A stretch of DNA of 22,886 bases from CAYLLN01 sp036496265. GTDB taxonomy: Bacteria; Planctomycetota; Planctomycetia; Pirellulales; Pirellulaceae. Of this stretch, positions 1-7,010 are shown piece after piece. The translations under genes and the position numbers were made by a program. The notes under the pieces were generated by a model. It saw only the letters and a program-made list of their open reading frames with translations, did not search any database and was not told the origin of the DNA. Within the stretch, counting starts at the first letter, position 1; the number at the start of each line of letters is the position of its first letter. The stretch is from NCBI GenBank assembly GCA_036496265.1, contig DASXLL010000071.1:1-22886 (forward strand), written 5' to 3'.

Positions 1-30
1 TAACCCGACCAGGCCGCTGTTATTTCTTGA

Positions 31-143
31 GGGGACAGGGGACAGGGGACAGGGGACAGGGGACAGGGGACAGGGGACAGGGGACAGGGGACAGGGGACA
101 GGGGACAGGGGACAGGGGACAGGGGACAGGGGACAGGGGACAG
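31..143. repeat. Heptamer tandem repeat (GGGGACA)n, about 16 copies
   Basis: About 113 bp of uninterrupted GGGGACA units on the + strand, essentially without variation. Each unit carries a run of four G separated by a 3-nt ACA spacer, the spacing expected for stacked G-quadruplexes. It lies 3' of crcB and next to the first copy of the three-stem repeat. No gene is seen in it. Confidence 0.95.
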
Positions 144-156
144 CAAGGGACGCTTT

Positions 157-238
157 AGCCGGGACCAAACCTGGTCCCCGGAGAACCGCGAGTGGACTAT
201 CCACTGCAGCACATAGGGAGCAGGTTTGTTCCCGCCTA
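157..238 (-). repeat. Three-stem palindromic repeat, copy 1 (at crcB 3' end)
   Basis: First of three related ~82-bp elements (others at 690-771 and 1602-1683). The left hairpin is GGGACCA/TGGTCCC, the middle hairpin AGTGG/CCACT, and the right hairpin is built on GGGAGCA and TGTTCCC. The outer ends are also inverted copies of each other, as in REPIN-type doublets. The right end overlaps the crcB stop codon, so the element would form part of the 3' end of that transcript. No T-tract follows, so a classical intrinsic terminator is not shown. Confidence 0.85.
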
Positions 239-649
239 GTCGATGGCGCGCATGAACGCGACGCCAAGCCAAACCGCGGCGAGTGATAGCACCAGGTTCG
301 CCGCCACATTTGCCAGCGATACCAATGGCCGGCCGCTTTCGAGCTCGCGGAGCGTATCGGCCCCAAACGTCGAGAATGTCGTTAGCGCGCCGAGAAATCC
401 AATTGCGACGCCTTGCCGCCAGAAGGCCAATTGCAGCCGGAGCGAGGGCGTGATTGCCTCGACTGATCGGGCCTCCAGATCGAGCATCAGCTCCATCACG
501 ATGCCCATGACGAAGCAGCCGGCGACGTTTACCGTCAAAGTGCCCCAGGGGAAGCCGCGGCCGAGGAACTTGGCGGCCGCCAGGCCGACGCCATAGCGAA
601 CTAACGCCCCGGCTGATCCACCGACTGCGACAAAGAGCACGTCTCGCAC
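236..649 (-). CDS. crcB: Fluoride-specific ion channel CrcB/FluC
   Basis: A 137-residue, very hydrophobic protein with four predicted membrane segments, the normal length of the CrcB/Fluc family. These small dual-topology channels export fluoride across the cytoplasmic membrane. Family motifs are visible: GGSAGALVRY near the N-terminus, the GTLTVNVAGCFVMG segment around residue 36, and GFLGALTTFSTFG around residue 85, whose TTFSTF stretch lines the fluoride pore. The start is GTG with only a weak ribosome-binding site. The gene stands alone. The stop codon is overlapped by the three-stem repeat at 157-238. I looked upstream for a fluoride riboswitch and saw none; that space is taken by another copy of the repeat. 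Confidence 0.93.
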   Translation of the reverse strand: MRDVLFVAVGGSAGALVRYGVGLAAAKFLGRGFPWGTLTVNVAGCFVMGIVMELMLDLEARSVEAITPSLRLQLAFWRQGVAIGFLGALTTFSTFGADTLRELESGRPLVSLANVAANLVLSLAAVWLGVAFMRAID

Positions 650-689
650 AGCTCAGGTTCTGCTAGTCGGGACTAAATCTCATTCTAAT

Positions 690-771
690 TGCCGGGACCA
701 AACTTGGTCCCGGAGAAGCGCCAGTTGCTGATCAACTTGCGGCGTACCGGGAGCAGGTTTGCTCCCGGCTA
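690..771 (-). repeat. Three-stem palindromic repeat, copy 2
   Basis: Same element and orientation as copies 1 and 3. The left hairpin is a perfect 22-bp palindrome with arms CCGGGACCAA/TTGGTCCCGG. The middle hairpin is AGTTG/CAACT. The right hairpin has arms CCGGGAGCA/TGCTCCCGG. It ends 19 bp before the stop codon of the lipoprotein gene at 791, on that gene's 3' side. A possible extra half-arm (GTCGGGACTAAAT) lies just before it, near 666. Confidence 0.85.
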
Positions 772-790
772 ATGTTATTGGCGTAGGCGA

Positions 791-1369
791 CTAGAAGTTG
801 GCGCTGGCACCCGTATTCACCGGGCCGACCATATGGAAGTGGTTGTGGTCGATGTAGATGACTTCCTGCGAGTCTTCATCGACAAGCGTGTGCGGCACGG
901 GCCAACCGACACGAGTGATCTCGGTGTAGTAAATCGTGCATTTATAGTGAGCGTGGTGCAGTTGCACGGGGCCAATGAGCGGCACGACGCGCGGCGGATC
1001 GACGTAGTCGGCGATTTTGTCTTTCACGATGCGAACGTTGTTGCGGATCTTTTCGTGCAGAAACGGATAGCCGCCTTGGACTGGGTTGGCTTTTTCCCAA
1101 GCCCGCACCACTTCGTCATCGCTCGGCGGGTCAAGGGCGACCATGGGGCCGCCGGGAATCAGCGGCCCAAGAATCGGCGCCCGCTCATACCGTTCGTGGT
1201 TCCAGAATTTGTCTTCCGCTGTCTTCTGGAAAAAGGGGCTGACCGGAATGGGAATCGAGAAGATGCCCAGTCCCGAGCCACCGCCGGCCATGCCGATGCA
1301 GCCGGTGCTGGTCAGCGACATCGTCGCCGCCAATACGCTAATCGCCGCTGTCATCGTCCTGTGCGTCAT
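791..1369 (-). CDS. Probable secreted lipoprotein, function unknown
   Basis: A 192-residue protein. The N-terminus (MTHRTMTAAISVLAATMSLTSTGC) looks like a lipoprotein signal peptide with the lipidated cysteine at residue 24. The lipobox is atypical, with Ser at -3 where Leu is usual, so a type I signal peptide cannot be excluded. The mature part begins with a Gly-rich stretch and later has a His-rich segment (QLHHAHYKC, IDHNHFHM) that could bind metal, though no known motif is complete. ATG 1369 is preceded by an AGGG ribosome-binding site. The gene is isolated, with copy 2 of the three-stem repeat 3' of it and copy 3 on its 5' side. I do not recognise the family; conserved planctomycete proteins of this type are usually left as hypothetical. 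Confidence 0.75.
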   Translation of the reverse strand: MTHRTMTAAISVLAATMSLTSTGCIGMAGGGSGLGIFSIPIPVSPFFQKTAEDKFWNHERYERAPILGPLIPGGPMVALDPPSDDEVVRAWEKANPVQGGYPFLHEKIRNNVRIVKDKIADYVDPPRVVPLIGPVQLHHAHYKCTIYYTEITRVGWPVPHTLVDEDSQEVIYIDHNHFHMVGPVNTGASANF

Positions 1370-1601
1370 GACTGACCCTCGGTGCTACCCGGCTTGGCTC
1401 CTGGACAGCCCGAAGGCTGTGCTGCCACGGCGGACAATGCTGCCCGTCGTTTCTCAGACCTAGTTATCGTGTCAAGCTTTGCCGAACTTGCGGATTTTTC
1501 CGGTCAGGCTGGAAAAACGGGTGAAACTTTGCGGCGCTGGCATCGCTAGCATGTTGAAATCCGAGACAGTAGCGACAGCAAGCGGTGCCGGTATGACAAA
1601 T
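1370..1601. other. Intergenic stretch without a gene
   Basis: No convincing coding sequence on either strand. The one visible structure is an inverted repeat TTTTTCC/GGAAAAA with a 9-bp spacer at 1495-1517. It may be a regulatory site or a weak hairpin upstream of the lipoprotein gene. The stretch ends in the third copy of the three-stem repeat. Confidence 0.5.
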
Positions 1602-1683
1602 AGCCGGGAACAAACTTGGTCCCGGAAAAGTGCAAGTGGCTTGTCAACTCGCGGAGCTCCGGGAGCAGGTTTGCTCCCGGCTG
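1602..1683 (-). repeat. Three-stem palindromic repeat, copy 3
   Basis: Same order and orientation as copies 1 and 2. The left hairpin has one mismatch (GGGAACAA against TTGGTCCC). The middle hairpin is GCAAGTGG/CAACTCGC-like with mismatches. The right hairpin has arms CCGGGAGCA/TGCTCCCGG. It lies 22 bp from the stop codon of the dehydrogenase-like gene at 1706, again on the gene's 3' side. Confidence 0.85.
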
Positions 1684-1705
1684 TTGGAATGGCATGAAAG
1701 AAGGC

Positions 1706-3202
1706 TCATGGTCCCGGGATGTAGTTCAGCGTGTAATAAGCTGCTGCGTGCAACAGCGGGGCGCCGGTGGCGGAGCGAATTTTGTCCAAGTGAAACTCGT
1801 GGACGTGCCCTTCGGCCATTTCGTCGAGATACAGCCGCACGGACTTGCCGTCGGTGCTGGGTTCGATCTTCGTGATTGCGGGAATTGTGCCGTCCACTTC
1901 GGGACTGCCGTATTGTTGCTGGTAGATATAGGTGTAAGTCGAGATTTTGTAGGAGGCGGGGTCGGTGGCAGCGGCACGATCGATGGGCTGCGTGAATGTC
2001 AGCTCGAAGCCATCGTCTTTGGCAGTGATTTTTTCGACCTCGAACGGCGTTTTGCCGGTCCAGACGAGTCGTTCCAGCGAATAGGGCTGAGAGCCGCGGG
2101 AGCCCCAGCCGCGATTGGTGCCGCCGACGATGAGCGAGCCGTCGGGCGCTTGCAGCAGCGATAAAGTGCCGCTGCCGAAGCCGCCGCGAAAGGGAAAGCA
2201 GGCCCCCTGATAATGGCCGTTCACTTTTTCGAGGCAGACGCGCATGACGGTGCTGTGCGTCTGGTCGCCGACGACCATTTGTTCGGCGAAAGGTCCGAAT
2301 TTGCCGTGAGACAGATCGCAGGCGACGCCCGAGGCCGATTGCCCCATCTTGCCGTACGGAAAATAAACCGCCGGCGGCTCAAGTTGCGGAATCTTTTTCG
2401 CCTCGACCATCATCCGGCTCCCGCTCTGCGGCTCGGCCGGTTGCTCGCCAATCGCGCCGCCCGTCGCCTTGTACCACTTGTTCCCAATCGGATGCCCCTG
2501 AAAGGAGCCCGGCCGCAGCCACTTGAGGCTGCACGCGCCGTTCCAGGGGCCTTGATTCTCCGAATAGAAGAAATCACCGGCTGCGTTGGCGGCAATGCCA
2601 CCTGGCGAGCGAATGCCGCTGGCGGTGGGGATCGTTTTTCCGTCGGGACTAACCCGCAAGCACCAGCCGCGATAGAGCGCGTCGCTGCCGAACGAGCCGG
2701 TCAGACAAAGTACGACCCAGAGATTGCCGTCGCGGTCGAATTTTGAGCCAAACGCATATTCGTGATAATCGCCTGTCAGTCCCCAGCCATCGCTCACGGT
2801 TTCAAAAACATCCGCCCGGCCGTCGCCGTCTTGATCCTTGAGCCGCGTGACTTCGCAGCGATGGACGCAGTACAGCCAGCCGTCGCGCCAGGCGAGACCG
2901 AGGATTTCGTGCAGGCCGCGGGCGAACTGGAAATAGAACGCGTCTGCGGGTTTTTCGCTGAGCGGGTTGTCGAGGAAATAGATTTCCCCTCGGCGGGTGC
3001 CAATGGCGAGCTTTCCATCCGGCAAGAATTCCAAAGCGCCAGCTTCGAGAACGATGTGCTCAGGAATTGGTAGCCGAACTAATCGGTAGTAATCGTTTTC
3101 AATTGGGGCATCGGCAGCGCGTGACACCGCAATGATCAGGAAGAAGAATGAACAGAAGGAAACGAAGGTAACGAAGATTTTAGTTAGATGAATTCGTTGC
3201 AT
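1706..3202 (-). CDS. Secreted dehydrogenase-like beta-propeller protein
   Basis: From ATG 3202 the product is 498 residues. The start was chosen because MQRIHLTKIFVTFVSFC and the following hydrophobic run to SRAADA form a classical signal peptide; the protein is therefore periplasmic or exported. The body has the repeated blades of a sorbosone/glucose-dehydrogenase-like propeller (LPDGKLAIGTRRGEIYFL, RLKDQDGDGRADVFE, SKFDRDGNLWV, APDGSLIVGGTNRGWG), as in planctomycete putative membrane-bound dehydrogenases. A C-terminal Ig-like part (FTQPIDRAAATDPASYKIS) follows. No CxxCH is present; electrons could pass to the cytochrome encoded just upstream. A longer start is possible: GTG at 3262 overlaps the cytochrome stop as GTGA, which would couple translation but add a polar leader before the signal peptide. 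The substrate is unknown. The 5' end is built from a palindromic repeat (3150-3231). Confidence 0.82.
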   Translation of the reverse strand: MQRIHLTKIFVTFVSFCSFFFLIIAVSRAADAPIENDYYRLVRLPIPEHIVLEAGALEFLPDGKLAIGTRRGEIYFLDNPLSEKPADAFYFQFARGLHEILGLAWRDGWLYCVHRCEVTRLKDQDGDGRADVFETVSDGWGLTGDYHEYAFGSKFDRDGNLWVVLCLTGSFGSDALYRGWCLRVSPDGKTIPTASGIRSPGGIAANAAGDFFYSENQGPWNGACSLKWLRPGSFQGHPIGNKWYKATGGAIGEQPAEPQSGSRMMVEAKKIPQLEPPAVYFPYGKMGQSASGVACDLSHGKFGPFAEQMVVGDQTHSTVMRVCLEKVNGHYQGACFPFRGGFGSGTLSLLQAPDGSLIVGGTNRGWGSRGSQPYSLERLVWTGKTPFEVEKITAKDDGFELTFTQPIDRAAATDPASYKISTYTYIYQQQYGSPEVDGTIPAITKIEPSTDGKSVRLYLDEMAEGHVHEFHLDKIRSATGAPLLHAAAYYTLNYIPGP

Positions 3203-3231
3203 CTCTTCGTTTCCTTCGTTGCCTTTTGTTC
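3150..3231. repeat. Palindromic repeat covering the start of the dehydrogenase-like gene
   Basis: Two 28-bp arms, 3150-3177 and 3204-3231, match as an inverted repeat at 25 of 28 positions, around a 26-bp loop. Both arms are built on GAAGGNAACGAAG-type sequence. The ATG at 3202 lies in the loop. On the coding strand the upstream arm supplies the purine-rich sequence before the start, and the downstream arm encodes FVTFVSFCSF, most of the signal-peptide core. Confidence 0.8.
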
Positions 3232-3258
3232 CAATTCCCCTGCCGTCACGATTGGGAA

Positions 3259-6042
3259 TCACCAATCGTAGTTCAGCTCGATGCTGGCGTTGCCGTTGGT
3301 GAGAACGATAGGAACCAGAAGTTCTTGCTCGCCGTCGACCTCGCGCACGACTGGGTTAGAAGCAGCGCCAGTGTGTAATGTCCACCGGTTATCGAGGCGG
3401 TAGGAGTCGTCGGCAGCTTGTTCAATGCGGTTGGCACGAGCGGCGCGGAAATAGGCATTTTCGATTGGCTTTGAGCCGGCGAAGATGATTTTTCGCTGCA
3501 TGGTGAACACATCGTCCTGGCCAACGGGTCGCGGGGTGTCCTCGATTTCGAGCCCGTTCCACGAATACAAAAAGATCGGTTGCCGTTTGCTGCCGAGTCG
3601 ATAGCCGCGGAACTGAAGCGGTTGGTCATCTGGAGCAGAAGTTGGCCATGCGGCTTGCAAGTCTTTCAGGATGGCCAGCGCCGGCCCATCGGGCAATTTC
3701 AAGACGTTGTCGCCGAGCGGCTTTTCAAAGCCAGCGCCGCGGGCGGTCCAGTGGCGGGCGGCGTCGATGAAGGCACCGTGCCAGAGGAGCGCCAGTCGCA
3801 TGTTGTTGGCGTCGAAGGCAAGATTGAGTTTTTCGGGATAACCGACGCCGATGGCCCGCGTGCCGGCGCCCTCGATGAAGTTGCGATAGACGATGGGCTC
3901 GTCGAGCGCCACCAGCTCGATTTTGCCCGTCACCAAGCCAACCGGAAAAATGGCTTTATCACCATCCGACAAGTAGCGCCAGATGGCCTCGATTTGCGAA
4001 TCAACAGTTCCGTCGAGAACCTTGGGGAGCGTCGTTTGGCCATCGGGGAACGCGGTCGGCATTCGAGTGCCGGGCCGATACGCCAGCGGATTTTGCAGAT
4101 AGTGGTAAAACCAATCATGTCGCAGGCGTTTGGTCATCGTCGTTAGACTCAGCGCCTGAATGCCGCTCGATCGCTGGTCGGCAAATGTGTGGCATTTGAT
4201 ACACGAGAAGCCCTGAGTGCCCACCAGGCGCCGACCGCCGGCTTTAATGCGCCGCTCGTCGTCCGCGGACATTTTTTTCAAGGGTGGCGCGGCTTTGACG
4301 AGCGCCACATCGGCCAATTCCAACGATTTAGTCAACGAACCAACGTTCGCCGTCCCGAACTTTGGCATTCGCGTCAGCATGTATGGCCGGTCTTTCGCAC
4401 CCTCGGCGAAGATGTGGTCGAGCCACTCGCTCGTCAATTTGGCTCCGACGCCATTGAGGCTCGGCGGAATCCGGCCTTCGTCGCCCATTTCAGGCATATC
4501 GGAGACGAAAAATGAGTCACGGGCCGCCAAGATGCCACCCAGGTTGCCTCGCTGGTGACAAGCAACGCAATTGAAGCGTATGAGCTCTTGATTGACGACC
4601 ACATCAGCGGCTAGCTCGCGAGCTGGCTCTTTGAGCGCCGAAATCGCCACTCCGAGTGCAACTGCTTGTTCATCACTCAAACCGTATTTCGGTGTTGAGT
4701 TGCTCTGTCGATCCAAACAGCCACCGCTGCCAGTGAGTTTTACCAGAGGCTTCGCCGTTTTTGTCGATGCCATCGGGGTCGCTTTTTCGCGGAGCAGATG
4801 ACACGATGCGCAGCCGAACGACGCAAAGTATTCGCGGCCCTTGGCGGCCTTGCTTGCATCGATGGCGAACGCTTCCTGAGTTGTCGATGACGATTGCTTG
4901 GTCGGCGACGTCAACAGCGCCGCCAACGGCTGCTGCGTCATGCCGGGGCCTTCGAAATCGACTTGCAGCGACTCCTCGCCCTCGTCCTCGAAATACTCCA
5001 CTACGACCGAGTGTGGCCCGGCCGTCATTGCTTGCTTTTTCCTCTTCTGCTCGAACGGATGCACGCCGTCGGTCACTACGACGACCTTGCCGTCGATTAG
5101 CAGCCGCGAACCGTCGTCCGAGCCGATCAGAAACAGGTAATCGCCGGCTTGCGGCAATTCGATCGTGCCCTCGAATCGTAGAGCGAAGTGATTTTTGCGG
5201 CGTGCCGGCGTTAGGTCAAAGTTCTCGGCTTCGCCGGTGGCGACCGGCTTCAGCGTTTCGAACTTGGGCAGCTTCTCCCATTCGCCTTCGTAGTATGCAT
5301 ATTGCAAGCCGGCGACGATATCGAGGTCGTTGAGCAAAAACGATGCAATATCGCGAGCTTCGGCGGACGTCAGGTTCAAATCGGGCATCCTCCCACCCGG
5401 CCGAATGGCCAGCGGTTCTTGCAGGAATTGAGTTAGGCCGGGAAGCGTATATTTTTTCGAAGGCGTGCCGAGCGGAATCGAGGCCGCGACAGGCTCCGGC
5501 GGCTTCTCCGTTCGCGGATCGTGGCACGCCACGCAGCCGATCGAATGAAAGAGTTCTTCCCCGCGTTTGACGGCGAACCGCGATGGATTGCTGACGGTCG
5601 CGTTTCCCGTTCTCGCGAGAAAATGAACGAGCGTGTCCACGATCTCCGCTCGCTCGGCCTCGCTCTTGTCCGCGAGCACGTTTGGCATCGTCGTGCCGGG
5701 CTTGGTGGCTTGCGGATCGGCGAGAAATCGGTGCAAGTATTCGAGTCTGACTCGCGAGGCGACTGTATCGAGGATGGGCGGCGACTTGCGGTCAATCTGC
5801 GTGGCGGCTGCCTCAGGCGCCGCGTGGCAAGCCGTGCAATTCAGCTCGCCGAGCAGCAGTTGTCCGGCGGCAACTCCATTCGCATCTGGTGACGCATAAA
5901 CCCGCTCATAGCCGAGCACGCGCGGGGGCGCATCGGCGGCGCTCGTGGCAGCAGCCGAAAGGGAGAGCAAAAAACCCCACATCAAGAAGCGACAGAGCGA
6001 GATCCGACGCAGCGAAAAGGGGTCGGGAGTCGATTGCGGCAT
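3259..6042 (-). CDS. Secreted five-haem cytochrome c with inserted PA14-like domain
   Basis: A 927-residue protein with a signal peptide (RRISLCRFLMWGFLLSLSAAATSAADA). There are five c-type haem motifs CxxCH: C69-H73, C170-H174, C411-H415, C492-H496 and C614-H618. Methionines in PGTTMP, PGGRMP, LTRMP and PGTRMP (about 119, 219, 559 and 661) are likely distal haem ligands. Between haems 2 and 3, residues about 247-366 resemble a PA14-type sugar-binding sandwich (YYEGEWEKLP, LFLIGSDDGSRLLIDGK). The C-terminal 230 residues have no haem. The likely role is periplasmic electron transfer linked to carbohydrate oxidation, partnered with the propeller gene that follows directly. The MarR gene upstream on the same strand is a candidate regulator. 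The first residues, MPQSTPDP, are encoded by a palindromic repeat arm. ATG 5982 is an alternative but would remove the positively charged start of the signal peptide. Confidence 0.88.
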   Translation of the reverse strand: MPQSTPDPFSLRRISLCRFLMWGFLLSLSAAATSAADAPPRVLGYERVYASPDANGVAAGQLLLGELNCTACHAAPEAAATQIDRKSPPILDTVASRVRLEYLHRFLADPQATKPGTTMPNVLADKSEAERAEIVDTLVHFLARTGNATVSNPSRFAVKRGEELFHSIGCVACHDPRTEKPPEPVAASIPLGTPSKKYTLPGLTQFLQEPLAIRPGGRMPDLNLTSAEARDIASFLLNDLDIVAGLQYAYYEGEWEKLPKFETLKPVATGEAENFDLTPARRKNHFALRFEGTIELPQAGDYLFLIGSDDGSRLLIDGKVVVVTDGVHPFEQKRKKQAMTAGPHSVVVEYFEDEGEESLQVDFEGPGMTQQPLAALLTSPTKQSSSTTQEAFAIDASKAAKGREYFASFGCASCHLLREKATPMASTKTAKPLVKLTGSGGCLDRQSNSTPKYGLSDEQAVALGVAISALKEPARELAADVVVNQELIRFNCVACHQRGNLGGILAARDSFFVSDMPEMGDEGRIPPSLNGVGAKLTSEWLDHIFAEGAKDRPYMLTRMPKFGTANVGSLTKSLELADVALVKAAPPLKKMSADDERRIKAGGRRLVGTQGFSCIKCHTFADQRSSGIQALSLTTMTKRLRHDWFYHYLQNPLAYRPGTRMPTAFPDGQTTLPKVLDGTVDSQIEAIWRYLSDGDKAIFPVGLVTGKIELVALDEPIVYRNFIEGAGTRAIGVGYPEKLNLAFDANNMRLALLWHGAFIDAARHWTARGAGFEKPLGDNVLKLPDGPALAILKDLQAAWPTSAPDDQPLQFRGYRLGSKRQPIFLYSWNGLEIEDTPRPVGQDDVFTMQRKIIFAGSKPIENAYFRAARANRIEQAADDSYRLDNRWTLHTGAASNPVVREVDGEQELLVPIVLTNGNASIELNYDW

Positions 6043-6090
6043 AACTCTATATCACTTGGAACGTTGTTCTCGCAATCGACTCCCGACCCC
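6019..6090. repeat. Perfect 20-bp inverted repeat around the cytochrome start codon
   Basis: Arms 6019-6038 (GGGGTCGGGAGTCGATTGCG) and 6071-6090 are perfectly complementary across a 32-bp loop. The cytochrome ATG (6042-6040) lies in the loop and the 6019-6038 arm encodes residues 2-8. The other arm ends 9 bp from the MarR stop. In an mRNA reading through from MarR it would hide the cytochrome start region in a hairpin; no T-tract follows. Confidence 0.9.
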
Positions 6091-6099
6091 CGATGCAAC

Positions 6100-6612
6100 C
6101 TATTGCCAGGCGCTCGTTTCGGTCTCGTGCGGCTGCCGGGCGGTCCGCAAAAGCTCAATTAGAGCTTGTAATTGGGAGCCGTTCAGGTGGGAGAGCTGCT
6201 TTTGGTGGCACTCACGGACCGGTTGGTCCAACGACTTGAGCAATCCCAGCCCCGCATCGGTGATGGCGATTTGCACGACGCGGCGATTCGCTGCGACTCG
6301 CTGCCGGGCCACGAGGCCGCGCTGCTCCAGGCGATCGATTAGCCGCGTGATGTCCGGGGCATGCGAAACCAATCGGCTGGCCAACGCCAGCGTCGGCAGT
6401 CCCGCCGGATGTTCTGAGCGCAAGAGTCGCAGAGCATTATATTGCTGAGCAGTTAGATCATGCTGGGCAAAGAGCTGGTCCTCGACCATGCGCAGCCGGT
6501 CGTAGGTCCGCCAGAGGTTGAGATAACACTCCTGCTGGGGCGAATCGAAGCGCCGGCTCGGTCGCTTGGGGACGGATTTGGCAGGCGCCGATTTAGCAGT
6601 CGCGGGGGGCAT
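6100..6612 (-). CDS. MarR-family transcriptional regulator
   Basis: A 170-residue protein with the MarR winged-helix layout: a dimerisation helix (YLNLWRTYDRLRMVEDQLFAQ), then LTAQQYNALRLLRSEH, a recognition helix region (LASRLVSHAPDITRLIDRLEQRGL) and a wing (RQRVAANRRVVQIAITDAG). The N-terminal 20 residues are Ala/Pro/Lys-rich and probably disordered. MarR proteins bind short palindromes and usually release on binding small aromatic or phenolic ligands, or on oxidation. The only cysteine is in the dimerisation helix (QECYLN). The next gene downstream is the five-haem cytochrome, 57 bp away on the same strand, so cytochrome and propeller are the obvious target candidates. A palindrome 35 bp upstream (6647-6663) is a candidate self-operator. 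Confidence 0.9.
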   Translation of the reverse strand: MPPATAKSAPAKSVPKRPSRRFDSPQQECYLNLWRTYDRLRMVEDQLFAQHDLTAQQYNALRLLRSEHPAGLPTLALASRLVSHAPDITRLIDRLEQRGLVARQRVAANRRVVQIAITDAGLGLLKSLDQPVRECHQKQLSHLNGSQLQALIELLRTARQPHETETSAWQ

Positions 6613-6646
6613 ACCAGCAGTTTACTTGGTCAAACAACCATTGGCG

Positions 6647-6663
6647 AGACAAGCAAATTGTCT
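6647..6663. promoter_or_regulatory. Candidate MarR operator palindrome
   Basis: AGACAA-N5-TTGTCT, a perfect 6-bp dyad over 17 bp, about 35 bp upstream of the MarR start and between MarR and the divergent gene at 6730. Size and position fit a MarR-family operator. Only one copy is seen, so this is an inference from symmetry and place. Confidence 0.35.
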
Positions 6664-6729
6664 GGTTCCCTTCCCCGGTAGCCGCTTGGCATCCTAGAAT
6701 TGGGCAAAAGGAAATTTGGAGCGTCTGTA

Positions 6730-6978
6730 ATGGCTTCCGCACCTATTTTTGTTCTGGTCGATGACAAGCACATCCCGGTATATCGCATTATGTGGGTCGC
6801 GGACGTGCCCCACTTCTGCGGCGATGACGAATGCCAATGCGAAGGGGATTATGAAATCCGCCTGGAGCAAGACGAATCGCTGTGGGCCTCGCGGCTGGAG
6901 CGCGACAATGTGCTGAAAGCGGTCGAAGCCTGGTACAACGGCGAACGCGAGGGCGGGCATTTCACGGATGAGCCGTGA
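6730..6978 (+). CDS. Small conserved-type hypothetical protein (82 aa)
   Basis: ATG 6730 follows GGAG by 8 nt, which fixes the start; an upstream in-frame start at 6700 lacks such a site. The product (MASAPIFVLVDDKHIPVYRI...) is acidic and soluble, with a cysteine/histidine cluster HFCGDDECQCEGDYE around residue 28 that could hold a metal. The C-terminal half is helical (WASRLERDNVLKAVEAWYNGER). No membrane segment or signal peptide. It is transcribed away from MarR and converges on the SRAP gene. I do not recognise the family. The clean ribosome-binding site and protein-like composition support a real gene. Confidence 0.7.
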   Translation: MASAPIFVLVDDKHIPVYRIMWVADVPHFCGDDECQCEGDYEIRLEQDESLWASRLERDNVLKAVEAWYNGEREGGHFTDEP

Positions 6979-7010
6979 TGCCTGCAAGCACTTGAAAGTG
7001 CAGTGATAGT

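Noticed and set aside
31..143. Possible CRISPR array
   Set aside because: The units are 7 bp with no unique spacers; it is a simple tandem repeat.
650..790. Fluoride riboswitch upstream of crcB
   Set aside because: No crcB-motif core was found on the minus strand; the region is filled by the three-stem repeat.
6055..6068. SOS (LexA) box GAAC-GTT-GTTC before the cytochrome gene
   Set aside because: The spacer is 3 bp rather than 4 and the gene is not an SOS function; probably chance.
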